From the NCBI GenBank assembly GCA_000149265.1, contig CH000017.1, positions 733,903 to 797,902 on the forward strand: a DNA stretch of 64,000 bases. Direction: 5' to 3'. Source of the stretch: Ciona savignyi. Its lineage: Eukaryota; Chordata; Ascidiacea; Phlebobranchia; Cionidae. This document shows positions 33,401-44,200 of this stretch, piece by piece; within the stretch, counting starts at the first letter, position 1; each line of letters starts with the position of its first letter. The notes under the pieces are model-generated. The model worked only from the letters and a program-made list of their open reading frames with translations. It was not told where the DNA came from and made no database searches. Made by a program: the position numbers and the translations under genes.

Positions 33401-35920
33401 GACAAGTGTTATGCTAAGTCTCCATAAAAAAACAAAAATACAACGCTCCTGCAGGCGCTTCTGTTACTAATTCACCTCTAAACTGGCACATGATTGTATA
33501 CAATGCATATAGGCACGAAATCTCAACAACGTCAATGACGTAATACGGGAAATCCCCTAACATAAAATGAAATGCATTTTTGCTCATAACTCTTTAACAA
33601 AAAAATATTGGAAGAAACTGATTTGATTTTTGAAATCAGCGTAGTTTTTTCCATTTATTAAGATATTCTTAAAATTGACTTCAAGTTCCCCTTTAATATC
33701 GCGGTTTAAAAACGAAATATTACGATACTTTGAAATAGATGAAACCTGAATGCCAGGGCATCAACATTCTGAATTCATGGCCATACTTAACAGCGTCTAA
33801 TCGACAGGTCGACCATACGGTCTTTATTTTAACTTAGCAAAGACCACGGAAGTGTTAAAACCACGTACAACACAGTGCGAGTAGGCTCAGTAACCCGATA
33901 ATGGATACGTAGTATTCAAACGGTTACGCATGTTTTAAAGCCACGTTTTTCCTTTCTCAGAGATAAACACAGGCAACATATTTGTACTTTGTAAAAACAC
34001 CAAAGCATACGTATTTGGATAATTTTTAGTATTATAAAAAATAGCAGTCTGTCACCTCTAGACCGCTGCTGACATTCTTGCAATGTATTGTTAATAGATA
34101 TTGACTTCGTTTCTCTCTATCCAGGTCATAAAGTTGGACGAGCTCGATCGTTTGATCAGGAGCCGTAGTTGGTGTGTTTGAAACGGTAGTTTGGGCCGAA
34201 TCTGCATTGGCGGATGTTGTTGTTTCCAGTCTTGTGCTTGTATAACTTGTGGTCTCTGGTGAGCTAATTGTGTGTGAAAATAATGTGGTCAGTTCGACCG
34301 AAAAGTTTGCAGATCTCGGCCCAACTGTAACCGACACCGTGCTGTCCTCTACAGATCGCTTTTCCCGGTACATTTTTGTGTGTTGGCTCGTATACCGAAG
34401 CTGCCGCACCAGTACACCGAATAGAACCGGACGGAGAGGGATACGAATCTTGTCCGGAAAGCTCGCAGCGTCCAGAGAACACGAAGTATTGTCCGAAACG
34501 GGAAACTGTAATGTATAAGTTAACGTTGGCCTTGTTTAAATTTTGCACGGACACGCGTGAATAATAAGTTACCCATTAAGCTTATACGCATAGCGTTTGT
34601 TTAGTAAAAATTGGCTATATTTAATAGTGGTGGAAATATTTTAGGATTAGCTTAACGAAGTGCATTCATACAGACACTACAAGCCCACAGTCAGAATTGA
34701 TACATTATTGCAGTTTAAAGTTAATATCCAGTGTCAAGCTACCTAAATGTGTGACAACCCTATTTGGAAAACATACTAACCCACTAGATAGAATACAATA
34801 GGCTTGCACATGATTATCTCAGTGGGTTGCAGCGAAATCTATAAAAATGCCAACCGTCAGATGCCCGCCCACAAAGGTCAATCTTGACAGGAAAAGGTTA
34901 CTAAAGCTATTGTATCAAATACGATAGAGTCATTGTTCTAACCAACGGTTTTTGTTTGGGCCATTAATTAACTGGTTTCAGGTAAAGTCTCAGTGCTTTA
35001 CCAACTGACACAGACGACTGGCTAGTTGTACTCGATTCTTGCACCTTTCTTTGGCGGGCTGACATGCTCCCACTTATACCTTTGGTTAAAGACCAAGGCA
35101 AGTTTAATGGTACTTTCCACAATCACATGGTACCTAAGCTGTGTTTTAATACCTCTAATTATAAAACAGTTACTCAAGTTGTCTTGTAATATTAGTTGTT
35201 TTGTTCAATAAATAAACAACTCCGTCAGATTGATTCTATTACACAATTGGACATAGTACCAAACCTAAATATCTAAACAATACAAATCAAACTCTCAGCT
35301 GGCCCTACTAAGTACGTATTGCCCGGCCGAAGAAATGGGTGGTTAGTGCGTTGCCTTTCAGCTGAAGAGTTTCAGTGTGTAAATATATGGACATATATCT
35401 TATTATATTTGTATTTTCGGGATTATATTATAGAGTTGCATATCTTGATTTCTATAGCGATCTAAAATTAAATAAGATGGTTTATAAAAGCAGGTATTTT
35501 TGCAGAATCCGTTGTGTAAAACAACTTGACCTAATAGGGCTATGCATGCAGATAGAGTATTGTTCATTTAAACTCTTATATACTGCTTAGTAGTGCCGGG
35601 CATTTTTTATAACAACTTAAAAGCATCTTATAACGAAGCGTATTTTGTATGGAGTATTGTTTTACGTATGACGCTAGTAAACCGGTAGTGACGTCACAAC
35701 AGAGTTCCGAGGCTTATAGACTTCAAAACACAACCTAAAAACGCCTACCGTTGTAATTAGTTTGGGGTAAGTAAATTCTCCTTCTGACACTTGAAATCGA
35801 GGTAATCCGTCTGGGATACCTGTGGAATTCTCGTTTAACCGTAACCAAGACGTTATTACATGACTTACCTTGAATTGAGTATTTGCACAGCACCACAAGT
35901 ACACTAAAGATTCGGAACAT
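27469..35920 (-). CDS. Small cadherin-like type I membrane protein
   Basis: Eight exons on the minus strand: 35920-35869, 35819-35749, 34505-34056, 30444-30336, 29755-29600, 29041-28916, 28146-28060, 27623-27469 (TAG). Every phase agrees; 401 residues. Exon 1 encodes a signal peptide (MFRIFSVLVVLCKYSIQ). Exons 2-4 encode a first, atypical cadherin repeat with a Ser/Thr-rich insert and a possible furin-type site (YREKRS), closing with the calcium motif DIDDNTPKF. Exons 4-7 hold a second repeat with VTATDADTGINAELQY and VVVKDKGSRADG. A short Ser/Thr stalk leads to a membrane segment in the last exon and a tail of about 24 residues ending DDGTYITF. No catenin-binding tail is present, so classical junction function is unlikely. 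Intron 3 (3.6 kb) contains the THAP transposon. Function not known beyond cell-surface calcium-dependent binding by family. Confidence 0.85.
28178..28312 (+). mobile_element. SINE-B, well preserved copy
   Basis: Plus-strand copy in intron 6 of the cadherin-like gene: GTACGGTCGTGTGGCCGAAT, ACCGATACATGTACCGACTC, ACGGTCCTGGTGACGAGCC, GGTTTGAAACTTGGCTCGGT and a long A-rich end with G interruptions. Confidence 0.9.
30495..30727 (+). mobile_element. SINE-A copy lacking the extreme head
   Basis: Plus-strand copy in intron 3 of the cadherin-like gene: GTTGTGTGCTTGGGAGGCAC, GGCAATAGCTCTGGAAACCC, GTGATCTGACGATTGCCCGT, CACGGGGATAAACATGAATA and tail (TATCC/TATTC)n. Confidence 0.88.
31168..31750 (+). repeat. 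Left terminal inverted repeat of the transposon
   Basis: Pairs with 33111-33692 over its whole length with few differences; the arm ends around CCTATTTCTTTCATG. Arms this long would let the single strand fold back as a hairpin. Confidence 0.9.
32038..32445 (+). pseudogene. THAP-domain fragment of a transposase gene
   Basis: The ATG at 32038 opens MPKVKPLRRKEE and then stops at 32074. Shifted frames continue with the THAP zinc-finger start (YCFAPGCTNSYY, C-x4-C) and, from about 32092, with the remainder: PPVLFHRFP and QLCSAHICDKDY, the C-x2-H and the FHRFP signature of THAP domains. At least two frame changes separate the pieces, and the conserved Trp between the zinc ligands is not seen. The rest of the transposase is missing. 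It binds transposon ends in intact family members; here it is a relic. Confidence 0.7.
32534..32707 (-). mobile_element. Third short repeat family (SINE-C or MITE-like), copy 1
   Basis: About 170 bp shared with 55472-55641: GTTTAGTTTAGTTT, CCACGATGAAAACA, AATTTGGAAAACGGG, CAAAACGACAGTCGTTAGAA, GACGTGGCCGCTAAACCCA. The (GTTTA)n end suggests a pentamer tail when read on the minus strand, with the head at GGGTTTAGCGGCCACGTC. It interrupts the minus-strand Cys-motif frame of the transposon. Confidence 0.75.
32669..32929 (-). pseudogene. Reading frame with P2X7-type C-terminal Cys motif, inside the transposon
   Basis: An 86-codon minus-strand frame from ATG at 32929: MDDSFQHSGMDERN at the start and WCRCKNCILMDTPQE near the end. 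The W-C-x-C-x2-C-x2-M-x-T-x2-E pattern is that of the cytoplasmic domain first known from the P2X7 receptor and common in transposon-associated invertebrate proteins; the following C-x-CC is expected but replaced by the sequence of the short repeat inserted at 32534-32707. So the last 14 residues come from the inserted repeat and the module is cut off. The assignment rests on the motif only. Confidence 0.5.
33111..33692 (-). repeat. Right terminal inverted repeat of the transposon
   Basis: Reverse complement of 31168-31750; ends AAGTTCCCCT followed by the TTAA duplication. Confidence 0.9.
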
Positions 35921-37437
35921 GGTTTTACGGTAGGTTAGTGTTGCGCGTAGCAGAAAATGCTTGTCAAGTTGATTACTGTATAAATACTTGGGCAAACTGT
36001 CTATTCTAATGTAAATACAAAACGCAATAACACTAACGCTTGAATATACTCTACGACTGTGTACGCTAAAAAACGAGGAAGTAATGAGCTGTGTACTAAC
36101 GATTGGATTTATTCAATCTGCCTTTTCACGGTCAATATAACGACTGGTAGGCCCTTGCAGCCAATAGGTCGTCAATAATCGCGTTTCTCATTTAAAGTAT
36201 GGTAAGATGGTCTTGTACAGCCATAAACAAATGCAAAAATCGTACACAAACTTACAATAGACACAAAACCATTTCTGACTAAGTGTTTTGTATATCAACC
36301 ATTAGAAAGAAACGTAATATACACTAAAATGAATTTCCTGGAACCTTCGATATCTCTTTGTTCTTATCTTTGGGATACCTAAACGCCGAAAATAATTTAC
36401 TCCTTGTACGAAACGTTCGAGTCCAAGCACACAACGCTAGCACTCATTAAACGCAAATCACATCATGACGTATTTACTGGCGGGTACCAGCAGTCCAGTC
36501 AAACGGGCAACACACAATGCACGTTTTCACTCGATAATTTCCTGTGGGCTAACTAGCTCTAATATCTTATTCCCCGGTATAAGACCACCGTTAAACCGCA
36601 GGTATTCGCTTACGTCATACCGGTGTATTTACAAGATTGATAACGTCAGTTTTATTACGTCAAACGCCAAAGGTACCCCATGAAAGCTTTGGTTATGAAA
36701 GTGCGATGGTATTTAAGATTATACCAATATGCAGACATCAATTAATCACAATTTTTCATAGTAAACATCTGTACATTTCATTTACCACGCAGTTGACATC
36801 ACTTGGTAGAATGGGCGATTTAAATTCGTACAGTGGCAGACATGATAAGGCGAGATACTTCAAAGATTAAACGACATTGTTTGTTTACGTATTTATCCAA
36901 TGCGACTAGATGCGCACATGCACAGCCAGACAACGGTCTAAAATTCGATGGCGTTTTCAAATTATTGAATTTTGACCTTATTAAGGCAGCAATTTTGCGG
37001 CAATCGTATTTGCATTGTGCGGGTTAGCATATCGACCGTTACAGCAACACTGAGAGTACTATAAGCAGCACAATAATCTGAAGTTTAATTTGTATTTTAG
37101 CAAAAAAATAAACAACTCTTATTCAAAACGATTTAAAAATGTGCTAAATATGCGTGCTAAAATTCGTTTTGAATCGTTTTTTTCAAAAAAACCTTCGTGT
37201 GTATTTTGCGAAACCGATGCAATTGAAAAAACGATTTTTAGCACGCACCCTTCAATCATATTGGTCTTCGTTATCGTGCTTGCATATATTGCATCGACGA
37301 ATGAGACTAAACTTATTTTAATGCGTTTTAATATCTTCGTGTTTTGATTAGGTGCCAACTGAATTTGTGACTATAAATAGACGCGAGATTGTATGGTATC
37401 TACAAACTAAATGGGGAGTATACAAAAGTACGAAAAT

Positions 37438-37950
37438 AAGGAATTTTATACCAATTCCTATCCCACAGTTATTAAAGGAATGGGATTTTTTAGTAATTAC
37501 TAACAGATCCTAACGAGACTGAATTTACGCAGTAGTTTTATCTAAACACATATTTGTTTGCCATTTGTCCGTAAATAGGCATTGGTCCGTAATAATTATT
37601 TTCTTCTCAATATTAAGCACAAAACAAGAAATTTAGCGCTGGAACTAGTGCTGTACGAAATAAAGACAAACACAGTAAACTGGTCCTTGACAATTTTAGT
37701 TCAAAGTCCCAGTAATTTTTATACCAATTCCTAACCCACAGTTACGCCGCTGAGTTAAAAAATTAAAGGAATGGGATTTTTTTCTTAATTACTAACAAAT
37801 CCCAACGACACATAGTTAGGTATTTTCTTCTCAATGTTAAGCAGAAAACAAGTAAATTTCTAGCGCTGGAACTAGTGCTGTACGAAATAAAGATGAAACA
37901 GTAAACTGATCCTTGACAATTTTAGTTCAAAGTCCCGGTAATGTTGGATA
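37438..37950. repeat. Direct duplication, about 280 and 230 bp
   Basis: Copy 1 (37438-37719) and copy 2 (37720-37950) both contain TATACCAATTCCTA, AAAGGAATGGGATTTTTT, TATTTTCTTCTCAAT, GCGCTGGAACTAGTGCTGTA and GACAATTTTAGTTCAAAGTC. Copies differ by small indels and about 70 bases missing from copy 2. Confidence 0.9.
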
Positions 37951-39017
37951 TTTCCTCTCTACACTGGCGATTTTTGAAAGTGTAATGAGCGTGATGACGC
38001 GCCCAGGAATATACTCGAATCTTCGGGGAATAAGGTCGTTGGTCTTGCAGTAATGGCTTCGCCTGAGATTAATTAAGCTTTGATTAGTCATTCAAGTTAC
38101 ATGCGTGCTCTAGGGAGGCAATATAGATATATATAACATTTACTGTACATTCAAACTATCTCGTTTACAGAGTTAACAATTACCAGACTCCAGTACTGCA
38201 AAATGTGTGTTTTGATGATTGAAAATGAAGATGCCTCCTGGATTTGTTAGTTACAAGCGGTGATGTTAAAAAAGATTTTTTGGGGGAGGGCATACTAAAG
38301 AATACACTTTAAGAAGCCGCGTTAAAATGCATTTTGGGTAATGACTGTGTCGTAGTGTAAAATAATTTCAATTTACAGAGCTATTTCATATATCAACTAT
38401 ACGCCTGAAGAGGCGTGCATATACTTTTGGATTCTTTAAACGATTTGTCACAAATACGATATTGGAAGATTTAGAATAAAAACAAAACTATCGACCTGTG
38501 TCTATCAAATTTGAGCAAAACACCGGCGAAGATTCCAGTTTTGGCTGGTTTAAACTGGATTTGTAGCAAAAAGGATGGGTTCTGGTGCTATCATTTTCTT
38601 GCATATTCTTTGTAAAACTGCACCTTTGTGTATTGATATTTCCTGTAAAAAAGTGGTCGTTTTAAGCAGATGTATTAAGCTACTGGTGTTTTTGTTTTTG
38701 GCATTTTTTTCGTTGTTGCGGAAATCAAGCACCAAAATTTGCCAGCACAAATTAAAAATAAACAAATGTAAAACGAAACATTGTTTCAGCGATGTGGTGA
38801 CAATGTATGGAGAGTGAATGGGGTAACGATGTTGACGGACATCTGTGGTAAAATTCTAATGGAGATATCCAACAGGCGGCTGACAATATTCCACGGTGTA
38901 TATTCGGGTAACCAGCGTTGGATTTTTTTAAAGTTCCTCTCATCGGCTACGTTAGTTTTGGGTTAAAAAATAAATCTTGTTTGGGTTAACCACTGCTGGT
39001 ATGTGTAAAACATAAGT

Positions 39018-39340
39018 GTGAGGATAGGATAGGGTAATGTTTAACACCCTGAACGGGAAAACGCAAGTGGTTATCAAACCGGCAATCGTCAGATCATATC
39101 CCGGCCAGCGTGAGTTACGGAAACTATTGCAGTGTGTTCTGTATGATTAAGACGTTCCTAGTTTTAGTGTTCTGTATAATTAAGACGTTTCTAGTTTTAG
39201 TAGAGCTCATTAAACCACAAGAGTCGGGTAATATCGATTGAAGTGCTTGTCCAGCAATTATAAAACGGACTGCTATCGACCAGTCTTGAACCTGCAGCCA
39301 TTAGGCTGAAAGATGACATTAACTAACCACTAAAAGTCTT
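39018..39340 (-). mobile_element. SINE-A, diverged copy with internal 32-bp duplication
   Basis: Minus-strand copy starting with AGGATAGGATAGGG; contains GGCAATCGTCAGATCA, ATTGCAGTGTGTTCTGTATG and a head with GAACCTGCAGCCATTAGGCT. The segment GTGTTCTGTATGATTAAGAC is present twice in tandem. Confidence 0.8.
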
Positions 39341-39490
39341 CTGTCTGGGATCAGGCGAGCCAAACTACACCGATTAATAAAGTTTTGCAAGGCACTAGAC
39401 TAGTGCTGCTTGAAATTGTAAATAACGTAAAAATGATGCTTGTCAACAAGGGGAAAAAACAGAAAATTACATTTTTTAAATAAAAAAGTC

Positions 39491-41240
39491 TTAGTTACCG
39501 TAGCTTGCCGATACGGCGAATTCGATGTATAAATCCTTTACGTGGACCAGTTTGTTGGACGAGTTACGATTTTCAAGGATTAGAGTGGTCGCCACCAGGA
39601 TAATAAAGAGTCCGATTCCCACTCCGACAGGTCCGCACAATGACACACGTAGCAACCACGTCAAGACGGAGCCTAAAATTAGGAACAAAATATTTACGGT
39701 CAGAGTTGAACTTATTATTGCCCATACACATTACAAGCAAGTTCTTTAGATCAAAATATTTGGACGTATTTTTGGTTACTTTGGTCCTTTTTGTAGTTTT
39801 TCAATCCCTTAAAACACAAAAATTGGATATGAATTAACATTGGATGTGACAATAAATAGTTGTAAATCAATACTCGATTGTAGTCGTTAACAATTTAACT
39901 CAAGACAAGTAACTGGAATGTTTTAATTCAAGTTTTCGTAAAATTCGGCCGTGTTCACTAGTCAGTCGAGTGATTACCGGCGATCAGAAACAGTGCTCCC
40001 AGGATCGCAATACCGCCACCTGGCGACAGGAGTTTAATGTTTCCAGGCACCTGGATGGTGTACGTCGGTCTTGAATTGACTTCCCGGATAAACTAAAAGG
40101 AAAAGAGCGATTTTGAGGCCGAATGGTTAACGCGACCGATACATACACCAACTACTATACAAAAACGATCCAAGTGACGAGCCCATCGTGGGTTCGAAAC
40201 TTAGCTCGGTTAAAAAAAACTAAAAAAACGATCATGTTGCCGAATGGTTAGCGCGACCGATACATTTACCGACTCCTATACAAAAAAACGGTCCTGGTGA
40301 CCAGCCCATCATGGGTTCGAACCTTGGCACCGTAAAAAAATGAAAGGAAACAGTGGTTATGAGGCCGGGTGGTTAGCGCGACCGATTTATATTTCCAGCG
40401 TGTCATGTAAAATCGGACCTACTAACGAAACCATCAAGGGTTCGAAACTTAGCACAGCACAAATAACTGAGCAATAAAAGGCTCGATAAACTCAGTCGTT
40501 TAACAACACCAACTTGTATAAAGAGTGAAAAAACCCGTGAGTATTTTTTTCGGATACAAAATATTTTGCGAAAGTGGTCACCAGTGATGAATCTGTCTAG
40601 TTTAAGCGTACTTAAACCTCCACATGGTACGTCGCCGAACTTAATTTCGTGTGGTCGAATGATTAACGCGACCGATTCATATATGCCGCTCAATATATAT
40701 ATATACGTATATATACAAACGATCTTGATGAAAAGCCTCATCATATGGCCTTAAAGCTTGGCTTGGTGATAAAATCTCTTCCACAAAACTATGTCGCCCC
40801 AAAAAAACTATAATTAGTCATTACCACTGGTGAAAGTACGCGTTAACGGATCTAAACGCACTTCTGGTAAATAAATGGATAAAGAGTCTTACCACGCCTT
40901 TACGATTGATAGAATTTGTTTCTACGACGGGCAGGAAAGTGCCGTTAAGAAAACCATTCTACTTTCACCAGTGATTTCTACAAGGAATAAATAATGAAGT
41001 CTCGCTGACCTTTCGCCTGTACCTGCCATCGCTCTCGCACCAGTTAATTAGCTTACTGTCCCCAGCGCGCTTCGGGAATAGATTGCTCCCGGTGGGCTTA
41101 TTCTTATTTTTTTCTTGGATTGATTTGGTTTGACTAGCATCCGGCGCAGGGCTGCGGAATTTGCCAGCAATGTTGCGAGATAACAGGCCACCAGAAAACA
41201 TTGCGGTTTGTGGTTATAAACTAAGCTTTAGTTCGTATAT
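39491..41240 (-). CDS. Short type I membrane protein related to the cadherin-like gene, lacking cadherin repeats
   Basis: Three 3' exons are firm by phase: 40958-40893 (contains NGFLNGTFLPVVETNSINR), 40092-39978 (REVNSRPTYTIQVPGN, then GGGIAILGALFLIAG) and 39672-39491 (SVLTWLLRV, a long hydrophobic segment, tail ending AVSASYGN, TAA). The last junction and the GSVxTWL start of the membrane exon match the last exon of the gene at 27469, so the two are likely paralogues. The first visible exon, up to about 41240 with a good acceptor TATTTTTCAG, ends at the donor after 41057; in the frame that joins it reads CFLVACYLATLLANSAA, a signal-peptide-like run, but no ATG precedes it there. The only ATG upstream (41201) is in another frame. 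The start is therefore unresolved. Confidence 0.5.
40117..40459 (+). mobile_element. Head-to-tail array of three SINE-B copies
   Basis: Copies at about 40117-40228, 40229-40345 and 40352-40459, all on the plus strand and nearly abutting through their A-rich ends. Each has GGCCGAATGG or a variant, GCGACCGATACAT, and a GGGTTCGAA B box. Diverged differently from one another, so not a recent block duplication. Confidence 0.88.
40646..40775 (+). mobile_element. SINE-B, fourth copy near the array
   Basis: TCGTGTGGTCGAATGATTAA, GCGACCGATTCATATATGCC, an expanded TATATA run, and GGCTTGGTGATAAAA at the end. Same orientation as the array at 40117. Confidence 0.75.
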
Positions 41241-44200
41241 TCGTCGGTGCTTCTGACTGAAAAATATAAAACCAGTTATGTCTGTTCCAAAAAGAGGCGT
41301 TGTTTAACCATGTACGTAAACACTAAAAGCAGATAAAAGTACGTACAATTTACTGGTATGTAAGGTACAGCCTGAATCAGCGACTCGAAATCGATTGTTT
41401 TGTGCACGATTCACTGAGCGTAGTTCCGCCTACGCTTGTGTCAATTTAATTAAATCTAACTGCTAACCAAATACAAATAAGCGTAAAATATTAAATGGGA
41501 CAATTCGGTGAAACTAAGCCTAACAACGACCATTAAAAAACTCGCGACCTGAATTACATATTTAATTACAAAATTTCTCTCTAAGTTCTTCGAGTTGAAC
41601 TATTTTTAAAACGCATATTCAAACAATCAAGCAGTGCCAGAGGCACGGAGCGGTTTTTAAGATCAGGACAAACCACCCAAACTGGTGGCGACAACCAATG
41701 TAAACAATTTAACCAAAACCAGCGCAAAGGACAAAAACACTATGATTTAACATTAACAGTTGTATTACCACAAAACTTAAAAAGAGCGGCATGGCTGGGC
41801 TTAGAGTTAGACATTGGTTAAAATTAGCGTTGGGGTGATGGTTAAAATCATTTCGCTTTCTTATCCAAGTAAACGGCGTCCTATACTCATTTCCTGCTTT
41901 TAGTGATACCTGCTATACGTCCCACGATTAAGGGAATCCGTGTAAACTGTGACAGCTTGTTTGATAAGTTTTTAGCAACAATTTTACTAATATTATTGAT
42001 ATACAACATGGGCACATATAAAGCGCACTCCCCCTTGATCTGATTACCACTCTTTTTTTCCAAATTTTTGTATTCTTGCCTAGGTTTGGTGGCAGCGTCC
42101 GCTATATTTAACATTTATGTCCTTTTGAGGTTTTCAATGAGATTTTTGTTCTTTAAAGACCGTTCTGATTGTCATCGTTTTCTGTTCCTGTGCTGTGATT
42201 AGTTTATTTGGGAATAACCTAAACTATGTTTCATCGTGCAAATTAGAAATTCAAATCATTTGGCAAGCGAAATAATTTAACTACTGGTTATCTACGACCA
42301 TTTCATGGCTTATGAATAGTGCATGGTTGGCAATTCGTTTTATCATCTATATTTGATGAGTGTTCCTGGTTAAAGGCAGGGAAATTATTTCTTGTCTTAC
42401 TTTTGAAAATAAAATTTTAAACAATGGCAGCGAGTATAGATATGTTTCGTTTGGATTAACGTTTGTCAAACCGTTGGCAGAAATATCACAAATATCTAAA
42501 CTTTGAACTTGGCATGAATTGGTACATCTAAACTGAATAGCGACAAGGTTACGTTAATACAGCCTACACAGGCAAAATTCACATTCAATGTAAAATTGCT
42601 GTTAAATAAGATCACAACCAATTACCTAATGCAGCACAAGAACGTCGCAAGCAAACTACGTGTTTTACAAGACTTTATCAACCTCCACAACAATAAACGA
42701 ACAAGACCGCAGCCACACGGTGATACAATAAATAAACCTTCGCCTTTAAAAGGTTGACTGAAATCGTTTTACACATTTTTTCGTGGTGCGTCTCAGCGAA
42801 AGGTGTTTTGCAGTTTTGTCTAAGCATATATGCTTATTCTTTATACTTCGCAAAGGAACAAATATACAGTGATCTGATCATGGAATAAGTTAAATGTTTC
42901 ATGTCTGTATTCTATATGTAACGGCAGCTTATATTAATTGTCTCAGTTTATACTAACGTCTCATGCAAACCCAAGGTAGATTTTTACATGTGATACAATC
43001 GGCTAGTTGAGTAGCTCTACGTTTCCTATACTTCTTCATGTAACTCTATCAATCAGCTTACTGTAAGTACAAATCAAACAAACTAAAGTGATACAAAGCG
43101 TCATTACACCCACGTAACCAACATCACACCCACATAACCATCTTCAAGCTCAAGTAAACCCAGCATTTTAACCCTCCTTTCAGCGCGCAGTTCTCTTTCC
43201 GACCTTTTGGCTATCTATCCAGCTAACATTGAAGTTGTACCAGCCCGTACTACCCGTAGAATATGTCCATTCAACCACTTCACTGCTAATCAATTATCTA
43301 ACGTCCTATTAATATTTAATGCCCTCGTCACGCCAGAAACTACGTTCTCCGCCTAATTTCATCACCAGCAACCAGCCTAGCAGAATTCAGCTATTTTATT
43401 TCGCTCACTGGAGCGAATGGAAGGCGCTGCAATTAACCGGTCCTCAAACTCTGCAAGGAACAGCACGCCTAATTAGTTAGGGACGATGGAAAGCCAATAG
43501 CAGTCTATTTTCAATAAAGCTCCATCAAGCAAATATTGTATTCAATTCCATTAAATTTAAATTTTAATTTCTCTAGAATTTAAAGTTTAGATAATCTAGA
43601 TTTCCAAAACAATAAACACGGTCTAATATACTGTATTCTCTCTGTATCAAGACCATCTACACAAATCAGCAGTGACTCTGGAATCTGTTAACCTGTTTTT
43701 ATCCGTGCTTTCAATGGTTCGCATATTGATGGGTAGTTTTTTTGGTCAAATTTCTCTATATTTTGATTATGGGTGACGTAACACGACGTAAGATCTTTAC
43801 CATACATTCCTCGACACTATATATCAGATGTAGGGATACGCCGGTGACGTCATCACCGAAGAAAAAATCGAACGATGTGACATGTTCACAGTTATCATCT
43901 TTGGAAAAACAGCGCTAGAAATTGGTGTGTCAAAGCATGCAGCATCAAATATTTGCACCCGGCTGCAGTTGACGAAGCTAATATAGATGGCGTATCAACA
44001 ATTACGATCTTTATGCGCGGCATGATGTGATGAGGTGTACCCTAATTTTTTTAAACGAGTGTTTTGTTGAGTAAAAATGAATGGGCATAACACCATTCGC
44101 TGAGACGAATCGAGTTACCGGAGCTATTGCTTTGTGTTAAACATGATGGCGACATTTTTTGTATAACCGGTAAACATCCCTATCACTATTTTTGTAAATT

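Larger units (their letters stand above)
31168..33692. mobile_element. Kolobok-like DNA transposon with long inverted ends (decayed)
   Basis: A 2,525-bp element framed by TTAA on both sides (31164-31167 and 33693-33696). Its ends are inverted repeats of about 583 bp starting AGGGGAACTGAAGTCAATTT. The TTAA duplication plus a THAP-type DNA-binding domain point to the Kolobok superfamily; piggyBac also duplicates TTAA but has no THAP domain. The 1.36 kb between the arms carries a THAP fragment on the plus strand and a Cys-motif frame on the minus strand but no room for a whole transposase, so it is non-autonomous. It sits in intron 3 of the cadherin-like gene. Confidence 0.85.
35921..39490. other. 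Spacer between the two cadherin-related genes
   Basis: Presumed promoter of the cadherin-like gene just above 35920, no TATA box fixed. No conserved frame found. Contents: a 280-bp direct duplication at 37438-37950 and a minus-strand SINE-A at 39018-39340. At 37120-37245 an imperfect inverted repeat (GCGTGCTAAAA ... TTTTTAGCACGCAC) could form a stem. Confidence 0.55.

Noticed and set aside
40403-40744. Minus-strand frame with VPCGGLSTLKLDRFITGDH as a possible cadherin exon
   Set aside because: No proper acceptor or donor in matching phase, it overlaps SINE-B sequence, and the neighbouring exons join in phase without it.
43195-43230. U2 snRNA-like start (CCTTTTGGCTATCTATC)
   Set aside because: Likeness stops after about 20 bases; branch-site recognition and Sm-site regions are absent.
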